A stretch of DNA of 64,000 bases. Source: Agriotes lineatus (taxonomy: Eukaryota; Arthropoda; Insecta; Coleoptera; Elateridae). The stretch is taken from the NCBI GenBank assembly GCA_940337035.1, contig OW679200.1:18061303-18125302 (forward strand). Direction: 5' to 3'. The notes under the pieces were generated by a model. It searched no databases, had not been told where the DNA came from, and saw only the letters and a list, made by a program, of their open reading frames with translations. Positions 43,980-56,270 of the stretch are shown here, piece by piece (position 1 is the first letter of the stretch; the number at the start of each line of letters is the position of its first letter). The translations under genes were made by a program, and so were the position numbers.

Positions 43980-46240
43980 TCATTTTAATGCAGAGACTAA
44001 TATAAATAATCAATAAAGGCAGAGAAGAATGTGTCTATGATGGAAGGTGCAAAGAGAAGACTGGAAAAGGACTTGAAAAGTAGGTGCACCACCCAGTCTA
44101 GCAGAAACGCTTAGAGTGGTGAAAGGAGAAAGACTAAAGTAGCCGAAACCCGTTGAGGTTGAAATAGTTGGGGATGGTCTCTTTCCCCTTCCTTTTATGA
44201 CGGGCGTGTTAAGTTGGTATTAAAATAACAACGGTTTAATTAGTATAACTAGCTATTCAACTTTCATAAGAATTACTATGAGTGGTTGGCAACGCCAACC
44301 CACAATATTTGCAATATTGGATAACCCTTGTTTATTGGTGATTCTGAAGTTGTGTATTTCTCTAGTAGGTACCTTTTCCCAGTTGCCTGTTAGATTGCTC
44401 TCAAGGGAACCATACTATTTACATATTGCAAGTGTGAAGCTTACATTTCTGTTGTATGCATACGAAGCCATAATAGAAGCTATTGTCCAATTTAATACCA
44501 TTGCAAATTTATTACGTTACTATATATAGCCGCCCCATTTTGATGAGTAGAATTATGTAGTTATAAAACAATCAGCGCGAACTTCTCAATACGACGCTGC
44601 ACATCCGAATATAAATGCAAAGTACATTGAAATTGTCTTGAACATAAAAAGTCCACGTATTGTGAATAACTTCACTTAGTGGAAAATTACAAAATTCTCC
44701 TAAAGTGTAGACTTGTGTAGGAAGGGGTACTAATTGATTTGTTAAGTGATAAATGAGTGTTTCTAATTAGAAATAACAATTAATAAAACAATAACTTTGC
44801 AGTTTGTAAGTTCTACGTTACTCACACATATACAGGAGAATATCTCAATTTTTTTTTATATAGAGGGCTGTATGGTAATGTAGAATTTTCGTAGTTAGTA
44901 GTGAGCTTCGCCTACGCCAAGCCGACTGTATCAAGACTATTTCTAACACGCCAGCGCTGATGGCGTAAGCTGGAGGAAGATTAGATTGAAGAATCGTACA
45001 GCGACTACTAGCGAAAGGGAGAAATTTGTTAACCTCTCTAACTTGCGTGCCCTGAAAAACAATATCTATCATTGCGGATCTTGTAACTCAGTTTAGAAGG
45101 TTTATATTTTATAGTCGATTCAGTAGAGTGGTGTGATTGTTTCTGCAAATGTAAAAAGTTGAACACCGGGCACTGGTTCAATTCTAGGAAAGGTGTTCAT
45201 TTTACTGAAAGAACTAAAAGGTTGAAAGCAGTTACCAGCATGCTACCTCATTAGAATCAACTTTGGAGAATGATTTAAGTGTGACAGAAGAAATTTCTAA
45301 GACAACGCAATGAGTGGAAGACCTGTTACGAACAGAATTCTGAAATTGTAACCAAATTGGAGTATTAGACAAATTATTGTTAACATCATAGCTGAGACTG
45401 CAAATATTGACGATAAATAGGTTAAATCCATACTTCCTCTAATAGTGACACCTTTGTACAAATAAAACATTGATCATGGGCCTTTAACCTGTGCTGATAC
45501 AGATTCTGACAACTTTTCTGACAGAATCGTTACTATGAACGAAAGTTGACTTCTTCACTATGATCTTGTCACCAAACAAGTCAGCATAGAACTATCCTGG
45601 TTTAGAGGAGTTCAGAACGAAATCGTCGGCGGGAAAACTAATGAGATTGGGTTTTTCTATGCTCTTGTTTATCGGCTCCTTGATAATGGTCGTACCAGCA
45701 ACGACGCATATTACAGCGAACTTTTACCAAATTGTGGGACCACATCAACGTAAACGACTGCTAAAAGGAATGCTCCTACAACACGTCGTCGCATATATGT
45801 GTTACACGGACATCAAACGAGACTAAACTGGGCTTCAAAACCCTTCCACACCCAGCCAGCTTAGAATTAGCAAACTTTATGTAGTATTCAGTGTTACTAG
45901 CAAGAGCAAAATCAATTCTTTATTTTGTCTCGCTTCCTTACAGCAGAGCACGACAAATTTTTCATTTCTATAAAAGCGTTTGCTATTGATTTGCAATGTA
46001 AACTTTAATTTATTGTCTATTCTATGAGTCTGATATGTATATGCCGTATGCACCCTATACCCACAGAGGTTTGAAGGTTACATAATACACTTTCATTACA
46101 AGTCACTGTTTTTGTGTTACAAAAGTAACATATTCAGCAAGCAATTCTTGCAATTAAGTTAGTATGCTAGAATTGCTGACATTAGTTTGTAATACTAAAA
46201 GAATTGGAGTGAAGCGGCAAAAAACTTTTTCGAGGTACTC
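43980..46240. other. No recognisable gene
   Basis: AT-rich, short frames. Nothing recognised. Confidence 0.35.
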
Positions 46241-46249
46241 TAGACCTAA

Positions 46250-46745
46250 AATCATTTATAATTACACTCAATATTCTTGCTGTTAATGAAAATTGTCTTT
46301 TCTCCTTATATTAGGTGTACAACCTGGTTTTTGGGGTTATGTGGTTGTTCAGCTGTCCTTTCTGCTTTTGAGTAATTATTTTGATTCTATCATCTGCCAT
46401 TATTTATACATGCACTCGATATCCTTCTTATCTGTCTGTTCAACTGCACGGTGACTTGAATTCACATGTTGCTCTAATAATTTTCAGTTTATACTGTACT
46501 GTCCTGTTTTTCTCACTTTACTGTGTATGTGTATCCCAGAAATTCACAGAAATAGCTGCAGCTTTAATGGTTGGTTAAATACTTCTTCTTTAAGCGTATC
46601 CTTGTGAATTGAGAATTTTACGCCTAGATAGTTATATTGTATCATTTGTTCTATAGGTATAGATCTTTAGAGATGGCCATCCATTTTGTTTCATATTTTT
46701 TTATGTTTACATTGTATTTTGCTCTCTCCGTTATTATTATTATTA
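46250..46745 (-). mobile_element. LINE C-terminal fragment
   Basis: The minus strand reads, across frameshifts, a 'KTKWMAIS' phrase, then 'QYNYLGVKFS', and further on 'MADDRIKIITQKQKGQ'. These correspond to the thumb/C-terminal region of insect LINEs (KTKYM..S....FNYLGV.IS ... M.DDRI.KIARD..P.GRR). A (TTA)n run flanks it at 46730-46750. Inactive. Confidence 0.5.
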
Positions 46746-46759
46746 TTATTACAGCATCT

Positions 46760-48140
46760 TCACTTTTTGAATTATACTCAGCGTTATAAGAGTAACTACT
46801 ATTTTTTTGTGTTACCTGTGTTCACCTCATGTATACTATGATTTTGTATGTATGACCTTCATTCAGAATAGTAACTCTATCTGAAAGTCTAACTCTATTA
46901 AAATCTTGCGTTGCGTCAGTAAAACATCTGAAAGCTGGTTTATTTTGTTTTAAGTGCCGCTGGTTCACAGATTTTAATAATAACGCTCTGACTATTTCGA
47001 AATAGTAACACTTTCTATAAAACAACAAACATTTCTTTAATTAAACAAAATTTACTTTACTAACGATAGTAACGATTACTCATATATCTTACACACGTAG
47101 CAGGATATAGAGTACGCCACAAAAACACTTTATGCACTAACATTTAACGCGTCCTGAACAGGTCTAAGTTAACGAACGCATTGAAAGTGGCACAGATTCG
47201 AACAAACTAGACAACCTGCAAACACGGGACTACAGAAAATCGTAAACCGAACTACAGGAATGAAAGTAGGTTGACCTGACTGAGTTGAGCGAAATGCTAA
47301 TATTTCCGTGTCCGTCTTCTAAGCCTCCGGTTGCGTAAGTAGAGAATTTTGTTTGTCGGCGGCCGGGTGGACCCTGCGTTTTCTCAAAAGTGCGCTTGGC
47401 CAATGCGCTCCATTTCTGGTGCCGGAGATTTGAAAATGCTTTATTATTCTTGAAAGGCTTAGGTCGGAACCCTTTCGTCACTCGCGGTTTTCATGACTTA
47501 GACCATTATTTGCTGGAATCAATAGAAATTTCTTAATCTTTAAATTGCCGACTATTTTGCCCAAATAAGGTTCAGCGGCTGCCTGCAGTTTTTGTCTTTG
47601 GAGGTCTTGCTGTGTGCAGATGGCGTAATGTCGCAGAGATACAGTTTTAGACTGCGTGCATTGTATACTAATGTCGCGGATGCAACTTGTCATTCGCGAC
47701 ACTAATTATTCAGTTTACAGCACTAGTCACTTATTTGCGGGAAGCGCAACATCCGTTCTGAGATTTTAACATTTTAAGACTCTTTTACGCTGGCTAAACG
47801 TGGCCATGCGTCCAATAGAGTATTATAAGTAGTACCCCGTTAGTTCTGAAAAACCTGTCGTTCCTCGGTTATTCCAATTAGTTCATTTAGTTCAGCTTTC
47901 GTGATGACCATACATAGTTCTAGTACGGGTCCAGAAATCGTTATCGCTTTATTGCTGCTTTTTTTCTTGCCTTGTGATGCAACCCAGCAGTCGACAATTT
48001 TATAAAAAAGGCCAGTAATTTCTAGTGTTGGATGCTCTCCACCGTATTTAATAAATTCCTTAATGATTTTATTTTCACTGGTTGCATTTCTGTTTTGTAA
48101 AAAAACTCACCCATCGAGAATGCTTCAAATCTTTACTCCT
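46760..48140. other. No recognisable gene
   Basis: Several 68-83-codon minus-strand frames without recognisable domain. The 47.3-47.7 kb part is slightly more GC-rich than its neighbours. Confidence 0.35.
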
Positions 48141-48149
48141 TACGGTTCC

Positions 48150-48490
48150 AAACTGAAAAAAACATGTTTTCTCAATTTCGTTTGTCTTTCTGTATGTCTG
48201 TCGGTCTGTTTATTGGCTTTATAGCTCAAAAACTGTTAGTTGGAGGTAGGCGATATTTTAAATGCGAATTATGTCGACCTGGCTCGAAATCAAATATACC
48301 TTTGGTCAAATATACATTTGCCCCTGAAGGTTTTGCAAATAGGCAAAACATCTTACAATCTAGAGGCAACTTAGTGCAGAACCAGTTTTCGTTAATGAAA
48401 AAGAATGCTTTTTATTCTTGACGAAAATAGGCATATTTTGGACTCAACAGATACCCACAGGATTAACATCTTAAATGAACAGAGGTGATC
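48150..48490. repeat. Dispersed repeat related to 1-330
   Basis: Shares with the left edge of the window, in order: 'aacatgttttctcaattt' (there 'aacaggtttttcaattcc'), a run of gtctgtctg, 'agctcaaaaactgtt', 'cgatattttaaatgc', and 'cttgacgaaaata...ttggactcaacagatac'. It lies about 500 bp upstream of the tachykinin promoter. Confidence 0.6.
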
Positions 48491-48970
48491 GTTGTGAGCC
48501 GCACTCACCACGGATAGAAATGCGTCATGTGCGAGGCGGATCGCACTTGATACGGAAGTTGCATAATATGAAACCCTTTACAGGTTTCTTTTTCTAAATA
48601 TACTGTATTTCACTTCTTTCTCGCTTGTTGTTACTACTTTTTACAATAAGAATATTTTTCTAATATTTCTTCTTTATTTATTATCTTGTAGTGTAATTGA
48701 GAGTGCAAAAAGATGTTTTCGCATTTTTATATGATCAATTTAAGAGTGTTATTGAAAAATGAAACCAGCTAAAATAAAGCACATTAATAATATTCTAACT
48801 GGTGATTCTTTGGTGTGCAACTGCTGAACACTTTTATACATATTGTTTTATAGTATAGTTTCTGATAACCTATCTATATCTAACGCTAAAATAACTGCTA
48901 TGCTTATCAGAAAGAATATTTATGCAGTTAACATATTGTGGTCGACATTTCTCCCTCCCTTTCAAATTGT

Positions 48971-48979
48971 ATATATAAG
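48971..48979 (+). promoter_or_regulatory. TATA box of the tachykinin gene
   Basis: 'tatatataag' stands about 25-40 bp upstream of likely initiators ('acagtcat', 'tctcatcc'). It precedes the 5' leader exon, itself ~150 bp upstream of the coding exon. Confidence 0.5.
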
Positions 48980-49159
48980 CGCCACTTCCTAACAGTCATA
49001 TCTAGTTCTCATCCATAGTGTAATTATCTCCATTAGAATGACATGTGCTATGTTCATGTAAATATCAATATTTATTTTCATCATTACTGAATCATTCAAA
49101 CATTGCAATCTAAGCCATTATTGAATAACTAACGTTTACCCTTTTGTTTCAGACATACA

Positions 49160-50409
49160 ATGAGACGAACAGTACTAGTGATCTCCTTATTGTCAGCTGC
49201 GCTAGGATCAGTATGGTCAGCGGATCAGCCGAAGAGGAGAGCACCATCTGGCTTCACAGGAGTTCGCGGAAAGAAGTCAATCCCAGACGCCGCCTACTCT
49301 GACACTTCTCAGAACTTGAACGAACCGTCTGAAATCAGCGACGGAAGCGCCTTAGACAAGCGAGCGCCTTCCGGTTTCATGGGAATGCGAGGCAAGAAGC
49401 CATTTCCCGATCCGGATGGGTTTCCGGAAGATTTGATCAAAAGGGCACCCTCAGGATTTCTTGGCATGAGAGGCAAGAAGGACATGGAGTTGGATAATAT
49501 GGGTATGTTAAATCTTTGTCGATTATTCAGCTTCAGTTATTCTGACCTTCCTGAATAGTGGTCCAAACTTGCTGTTTTGTGTATTGATAGTAAAGCTCAT
49601 ACTGGTCCAGCTGCTTAAATTTATGTAATTTTAGTTTTATAACAAAGCATTGATTTAGACTACGTTTCAGATGACTCATTTATAGAGAGTTTAGAACCTG
49701 ATGCACATAGTTTGTCAACATTTATAATATCTACTCCAAGCTATAAAGCTTTATTTTCGATTTGTGAAGTGCAACGTTTATCTAGTAAAGTGCTTAAATT
49801 AACTCACTCTCAGGCGTTACAGAGCTTTTTAATAGTGTGATTAATGCAAAATTAATGTAGTACCACTCGATTAATAATAGGTTGTTCAAACAATTCAACA
49901 AAAATGCGTTTCTTATCAATCAATCAATTTCAGTGGATGAATATGAAAAACGCGCACCATCTGGATTTATGGGAATGCGGGGAAAGAAGGACTACGATGA
50001 CGACAATGACCTCTACAATGCTTACATGGACAAGAGGGCCCCAAGTGGCTTTATGGGCATGAGGGGTAAAAAGGCGTATGAAGCCATGGCTGACGAAATG
50101 AAGAGAGCTCAGCTGTCTGGCTTCTTTGGTATGCGGGGAAAGAAGCAGCCATCCAGATCTGGTTTCTTCGGAATGCGTGGAAAGAAGTACCCCTACGAAT
50201 TTAGAGGTAAATTTGTTGGAGTTAGAGGGAAGAAATCCTCTAATGAAGTTGGAGATTATGGCTATTTGAATGGTCATTTAGGAAACGATCAGCAGCTTGC
50301 ACATTTAGCAGAAGGGTTGGACCTGAATCAGCTTATGCTCCTTTTGACTGAAAATAACGATGTGTCTTGGGGAAACGGGGATGAATATTTAGGGCAAGAT
50401 CGTGTATAA
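49160..50409 (+). CDS. Tk: Tachykinin-related peptide precursor
   Basis: Two coding exons, 49160-49502 and 49934-50409 (intron 49503-49933, GTATGT...CAG, phase 1), give 272 aa. A signal peptide MRRTVLVISLLSAALGSVWSA is followed by eight peptides: APSGFTGVR, APSGFMGMR, APSGFLGMR (exon 1), APSGFMGMR twice, AQLSGFFGMR, QPSRSGFFGMR and YPYEFRGKFVGVR (exon 2). Each ends in the FxGxR amidation consensus plus GKK, and KR or KK sites precede them. Acidic spacers alternate with the peptides. The products are secreted brain/gut neuropeptides acting through tachykinin-type GPCRs. A leader intron (acceptor at 49152) precedes the start. If its donor is GTAAAT at 49058, an upstream ATG (49038) would read in frame and add nine residues. 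A donor CAG|GTAGGT just after the stop (50415) suggests a 3'-UTR intron. The long C-terminal tail lacks further peptides. Confidence 0.96.
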
Positions 50410-50414
50410 ATCAG

Positions 50415-51066
50415 GTAGGTTATGAATGTCAACGCTGTAACATTTTGTTCGTGGAACTAATTTTTAGCAAATTTTCAAAATATGTTGATCATAATTGCAT
50501 TGTCTAAAGTAAAATTCAAATCGAAATATTTTATATTTGACACGAAGTTAGCACGATAGAAACAAAATGTGTATTTGAATATCGTAATATTATAAAATAG
50601 GAAATGCAAAAATGATCATCGGCAGTTGTTCTTTTAATAAAATACGTGATAGATAGCTTTTCACTTCAAAAATGTGCTCCACAATATATTTATTTATCCT
50701 TCTAAATTACATAGTATGCGTAGGATCTTAACCTTTCGAAATAGTTTAGATAAAAGACAAAAGGTGTATTTGTAAAATCTACACGAAAAACCTTAACTTT
50801 TATATAACTAGCCTCTTTAGCTACATCCTAATAGCATAAAAATAAGCTGAAAATTGGTCCTTCAATCTTGAATTGCAATCTCCCTAATATCCTTGTAATG
50901 AGCACAAGGGTCACGTAACCCTCGTAAAAGTGCGATGGCTTTTCTGATGCTAAAAGTCGGCTTGCAATTTATAAGTTAGGCCAGTTTACGTCTTTGCTTT
51001 AAGAAGCTATTGATTACGGATTACTTAGCTACCAATGTTCCTACTAACAGTTCTCTTTGTTTTCAG
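50415..51066 (+). other. Probable 3'-UTR intron of the tachykinin gene
   Basis: A strong donor (CAG|GTAGGT) sits 5 nt after the stop codon and a good acceptor (TTTGTTTTCAG) at 51056-51066. The junction is so close to the stop that it should not trigger nonsense-mediated decay. AATAAA candidates follow near 51870 and 52055. Confidence 0.5.
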
Positions 51067-52505
51067 ACTAAGGAACCTGGCATGCTTCTTCTAGTCACTA
51101 AGCTAGTACACAATATGTTAATCTACTAATTTTCTAACCTTACATTAACATATCCCTGTAAAATAGGAACATATATTTTAGTTTCAATGCGTTAACCTTT
51201 TTGTCTGCAATGTAATGTTTCAATCCATGTTTGAAGTTATTTTCTAATTATGTATTCTATGTACTTCGTCAATTTGGAAAGCCTTTCAAACAATTTCAAT
51301 TGCACAACTTAGTAGCTTTCGAAATTGGCGAAATTCTAGCTCTGGTTTTTCCACACTGGCTGGATTTGGAAAAACCTTATAGCAATGTCCGCGTGAAATG
51401 ACATGGACAGTTCATATAAATGTCTTAGCTCGCAATTGATCAAATATGTGCAAGTTAAATAATAATTTTTTAGAGTAATTAGGCATCAATTTGTATATAG
51501 TCTAAAACTATTTTTTGCAGACCAGCTTTCGCCCTTGTCATTTCACGCTGGCCAAAAATAATTATAAGGTGATCTGTTATTTTCATCCGTCCCCTTATCG
51601 GACTTTTTGGTTTTAAATGTTTAACGACATGCAATAAATTTCGTTATCTGTGTTGGAACTTCCTTTTGCAAGCTGTACTAATACGCAACATATCATGTCA
51701 ATATTTCTGACCTTCTTCAACTACCTGAATATAATGTTTTAGAAATCGGTTGTAAAGGTGTTAGATACTAAATCGGATTTTCAAATTATTACTGTTTAAT
51801 TATAACACAAACTGTAACCTACATAGATAAATGAATATGTAAAAATATCATTAGTTGTTTATTTAAAAATAAATAAATTTATTCTGTTAAGAATTTTTTG
51901 CCTATTAGTAAGCTTTCTTTTCTGCAAATGTTGTTTGTTAAAACATGTGACGTAGATGAAATTACATATTTGAACAGAGTATGTTGAGCAATATAAACTT
52001 AAAAATTTAAACCTGCTAGTTACTTTCATCCGATCCGTCCTTAGAGAACGTTCAATAAAGGTTCTTCCTCAAGGTATTGCGCTTTTTTCAACTCTGCATG
52101 TAATTGAGAATTTTTACACTTAGAAAACTGTGGACGCTGATGAATTTAATGAATTAAAATGCTAGTTAAATCTAATAAACACTTCAGCAGTCTTCTAAAA
52201 TATTAGCAACCTAAACAAATACGACTTTAGAGATGCAGAATTTTATTATTAACACCCTATTAACTTCTTCGATTGTATTCAAAACTGTCATTTTTAATCT
52301 CTTACTCGCATGGAGAAGCAAGAAGAGTACCTGAAACGCTTCGCTCAAAAAAGTTAAGAGAGAAAGGAGAAACTTTATTTTTTATGATGCCGTGTTTTAA
52401 TAATAACGAGAACGTTGAAACTATGTAAGAACTAGAGGAGCTATTTAAAAAAAGTGTTTTAAGAACAAGTGGATATACCTAGTAGAAGTTATTTATTTCT
52501 ACAGC
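51067..52505 (+). other. Likely 3' UTR of the tachykinin gene, then intergenic
   Basis: Non-coding. 'aataaataaattta' near 51869 and 'caataaagg' near 52055 are candidate poly(A) signals. Nothing else recognised. Confidence 0.4.
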
Positions 52506-52509
52506 TTTA

Positions 52510-52990
52510 TGTACAGGGTGACTGCAGTTAATTCCATACTATAAAGAACTTTTTGCACTTCCTGGACTAAAGTTGATACTTTAGTCCCCGTAAACAGGGA
52601 CTAAAGTAGCTCATTTAATCCCTAGGTACTAAAGTAAAAATGATACCGTAACTATGGTAAATTTGTGTACACACGAGGTTAGTAGGTTAGGTTTTGTTTG
52701 TCATTTGACACACACTGACGCAAAACTTAACCTGCATATCTCGAATTTGACATATACTGACAATACACTTCAGTACTGCCCACTGATTCAGGTTATCCAG
52801 GACCTGCTGCAATTCAGACATTGTCATTGTCAGTTTCCAAATTGACAGATTCCAAATTTTGGAAATGTTTGATGATAATGTTCCCAAAAGTGCAAAAAAT
52901 AGCGTATATACCTCGGGACTAAAGTGCCTAAATCAAGCACAAGGTCTAAGCATATAAAGTACCAGGTACCTTAGACACCGACTGCTTGAT
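52510..52990. repeat. Palindromic repeat block
   Basis: A perfect 10-bp-arm hairpin (ggactaaagt tgat actttagtcc, 52564-52587) is followed by further copies of 'gggactaaagt' at 52597 and 52914 and an inverse near 52622. The right part contains 'agtaccaggtaccttag', shared with 16.0 kb. This block is the insertion target of the next element. Confidence 0.5.
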
Positions 52991-53457
52991 CTTATGGTAC
53001 TACTTAGAATTTTGCCGAGGCTAAGTAGTCCTCTGCACTTAGTCAAAAATAGGTCGAAACTACGGAATAATTCATATTGAAGCAAATAAGGTCAATTTAG
53101 GTGTGTTTCGGTGTCCTGAATATAAGTAACAAAAGTCCCGAGCATGGGGTTGTACGCTTAACATTTGGCAACGCTGTAATGGGCTGAAATTGGGCTCAAA
53201 AATCATTTTTCGGGAATATCTCGGTATCTATCGACTCTACGATAAAAATACATCACAGCAAAAATAAAGGCAAGGAAATTCTCTACAAAAAAGATAGGAA
53301 GTAATTTTTTCGTATAGGCGATCGTTTTTGTCAAAAAATCAAGTAAAAGGTCATACTCAAAGAAAATATTTCATTTGTAGCCGTTTTATCACACGGACGC
53401 ATAAAATATTTGAAAAAAACCATTATTCTATTGCAAGTACCTTGAGATCATTTAAAA

Positions 53458-54790
53458 ATGGGACAGAGAGTGCCATGGAATTTATGTTTTACACATTTAT
53501 ATGTGCAAGAGATGGAAGGTCTAGAAAATTCAATGGATAATGCAGCTTTTCAGAAGTTCACCAACGACTTTTTCTCAGTTAAGCGCCATGATAGATATTT
53601 CTGTGGAACATCTACTGATATGATAATTGAGCAATCTTTGATGAAATCGTCGAAATTAAAAGGAGGTTTTACACGTGGGAGGAGTACAAATGAAAGTGTC
53701 GTCAATAAATGGGTGTTCGGTTTACTGACTGCTAGTAACATCAGCGAAGGACTCGCTAACTTTTGTGGGATTTCTTTTCACTCTGGAGAACAGCATGTTG
53801 ATGCTCGTAAATCTCGTATAAAGAGAGACATTGAGGATATTCAAAAACTAACAGATTGGTTCAATTGTCACAATCCTTTCCCAATTTTACAAAAAGTTAT
53901 GTCGATTGCAACAGGGGTTACTGGTGATGAAAAAATTAACTGTCACAATGCTTATAAAATTGGAACTACTGCAATGGAGAAAAAAAATTGGAAACAATTT
54001 CTATAACATTAAATTCTCACGTGCCGACAGAGTGCTTCCACTATTAACCGCCAACAGCAATCTCAAAGTCCATGATACAACAGTGCCCATTGATCTTATT
54101 GTTCCAGAGAATTAGTGTAATGAAAAGAACAAATGAAGAGCTTCGCACCTATTTGGAGTATAAATTGCCTCCATTTCCGGTGTCACTCTTTGATGAAAAA
54201 CCAACAAGTCAGCTTTCTATGACAATTTCCTGCCATTAGAACTTACACCAGATTTGGATAATGTCACTTATGTCATCGATGGAGGATTTATTTTGCACCG
54301 AGTTATATGGCATCAGAATGAAACGTATGGTGCTATTTGCCAAGCATATGTTAATTATGTACAAAAGCACTTTGGTTCAAACTCCATTATTGTTTTCGAT
54401 GACTATGAAAATACAAGGAATAGTGTGAAGGCTATGGAGCAACTACCCCGGTCGTCAAAATCTTCATCTGTTGTTATCTACTTTAATGAGCAGATGGTTG
54501 CAACTGTAAGCCAAGAGAAGCTTCTTTCAAAAAATCGAAATAAAATCAGATTGATTTCGATGCCGAAAGAAAAGTTTGAAGCCAATAGTTTCATTATTGA
54601 ACATGCTGAAGATGATGCTGACATTTTGATAATTGAAACAGCACTCAGGGAGTCATATAAAAATACCACAGTTGTTGTTGGGAAAGATGTGGATCTTCTC
54701 GTAGTTTTAACGGCCCGTACACCTATCGAAAAAGAAATTTTTCTTCTTAAACCAGGCAGAGGAAAGGTCGCACGAAAAATGTATTCCTCA
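53458..54790 (+). pseudogene. PIN/FEN-like mobile-element protein, N-terminal and nuclease-like parts
   Basis: Blocks in order: FFSVKRHDRYFCGTSTDMII then EQSLMKSSKLKGGFTRGRST; WVFGLL..NI.E......ISFHSGEQHVDARKSRIKRD; IATGVTGDEKINC. A frameshift near 54000 follows, then LEYKLPPFPVSLFDEKPT and (from 54254) YVIDGGFILHRVIW, FGSNSIIVFDDYENT, EKLLSKNRNKIRLISM, AEDDADILIIETAL, VVVGKDVDLLVVL. The spaced acidic residues (IDGG, VFDDYE, EDDADIL, GKDVDLL) resemble a FEN1/PIN-type nuclease active site. The gene breaks at KMYSS by insertion and resumes at 55551. Host role unknown; I recall similar uncharacterised repetitive proteins in arthropods and cnidarians. Confidence 0.7.
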
Positions 54791-54791
54791 C

Positions 54792-55549
54792 TATTGCGAG
54801 ACGTCTAAAGTCGGGGTAACTGGCAATCCTTTTAGTTAAAACACACTCGGACACGAAGACCAAAGCTACTGTTGCGAGATTAATAAGAACACTTAAGTAC
54901 AAATACTTGCATTAATTTTTCTGCCGTTTACAGAACACTTAAGTTTAATACCGTTGTTTCTTAACTTTATGTATTTACATCTTCTTATTAACTAACTAAA
55001 TTCTAAGTCCAGTTTGACCAAGAAAGCTCGGTGGGCGTTTACAAAGTTCCCAATAAACCTATCAGAGCTGGTCTAAATTTTGGACTTTTGGCATGTACAT
55101 ACGGACGTGACAGTTCCTAATAGTTCTATGAATTTTACAAGTTTGAGGCTTTCCCACGGTGAAATGTGGCCCGCTCGGACTCTCGCAAATTGTAACTATA
55201 AAGGTTTACAATTCTACTAAAGGCATTTGGTCCCAGCTGCGAATAATTTTTATGATAGAGTTGCAACCGTTGCTTCTTCTAATCACGTACCGGTCATATA
55301 CATCACTCAATATTTCGGTTTATGAAGTAAACCCTGCATAAACTTACTCTAATCTATTCGTGAGATTGAAATATCTCCAGCTTCCCAAGCGAAAGGCACG
55401 TTTCGAAACATCCGCTTGTTGTAGTTTAAATATGACATTTTGCCTACGAATTTCACCTTAAAATATTTATTATACAGATGGCTTACAGCTAACTAAAGTA
55501 CAGTATATTCCTACATAGTTCATTTCATTAAAGAACGCAAATCGTAATA
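54792..55549. mobile_element. 758-bp insertion inside the PIN/FEN-like gene
   Basis: Flanked by CTCAC (54787-54791 and 55550-55554), a 5-bp target duplication. Removing it and one CTCAC joins the open reading in frame across ...MYSS and RSFDQHNE.... The ends are short imperfect inverted repeats (TATTGCGAG / TATTACGAT). The interior is non-coding. Superfamily not determined. Confidence 0.75.
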
Positions 55550-55550
55550 C

Positions 55551-56240
55551 TCACGAAGCTTCGATCAACACAATGAGATTCGAAATCACGTATTGTTTTT
55601 TCACGCATTCTCTGGGTGTGATACGACATCTGCTCTTTTTGATAAAGGCAAGACTGGCAGCTCTGAAACTGTTGAGAAAACGGCAAGACTTGAAAACTGC
55701 AGTTGAGGTTTTCAATAAAAATGATACTTCTCGTGACTTGATTTCTGCAAATGGAAACATATTTCTCCTGGCAATGTATAGTGCTCCCGCTAAAGAAGTA
55801 TCTATCAATAACTATCGCTATTCTAGCTTGATTAAAGCTGTGAACAGAAGCAGACCAGTGAAATTGAGTTTATTACCACCCACTCTTGAGGCAGCTCAGC
55901 AGCATCTATTTCTTGTTTACTTTCAAGTTCAGAAATGGTTGCTGAGGAGTAAGGGTGGATATCAAAAGAAAATATATTGTGGCCAAGAACAACATGCCAA
56001 CCTCCTGCGCCTGATTGTCTTTTGAACATGATTTTTTGCAATTGTTCGAAAGGTTGTGGAGCATTATGTGGCTGTCGAAGATTGGGGCTTTGCTGCTCAC
56101 CAGTTTGTGGCTACTGCCGTGGACAATTTTGCTTGAATGCTGAACCAATTGAAGACTCATCAGAAAAAGAAACCACCAGTGATGCAGAAAATCAAAGTTT
56201 TGAGATTGACCCAACGAATTCGCTCGAACAATACATATAA
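55551..56240 (+). pseudogene. PIN/FEN-like mobile-element protein, C-terminal part with CXC motif
   Basis: Continues the broken gene: HVLFFHAFSGCDTTSALFDK, a frameshift near 55650, then KTAVEVFNKNDTSRDLISAN, IFLLAMYSAP, LSLLPPTLEAAQQHLFLVYF, a frameshift near 55980, then QPPAPDCLLNMIFCNCSKGC and GALCGCRRLGLCCSPVCGYC-RG. The closing cysteine-rich segment (CNCSKGCGALCGCRRLGLCCSPVC) resembles half of a tesmin/TSO1-type CXC DNA-binding motif. HAFSGCDTTSA is the strongest signature of the family. Three frameshifts plus the insertion make it inactive. Confidence 0.7.
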
Positions 56241-56270
56241 TGAATTTATAGAACGAATAAACAACATTTA

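Noticed and set aside
49930..50277. 115-codon minus-strand frame
   Set aside because: It is the complement of the repeated tachykinin peptides; repetition keeps the opposite strand open.
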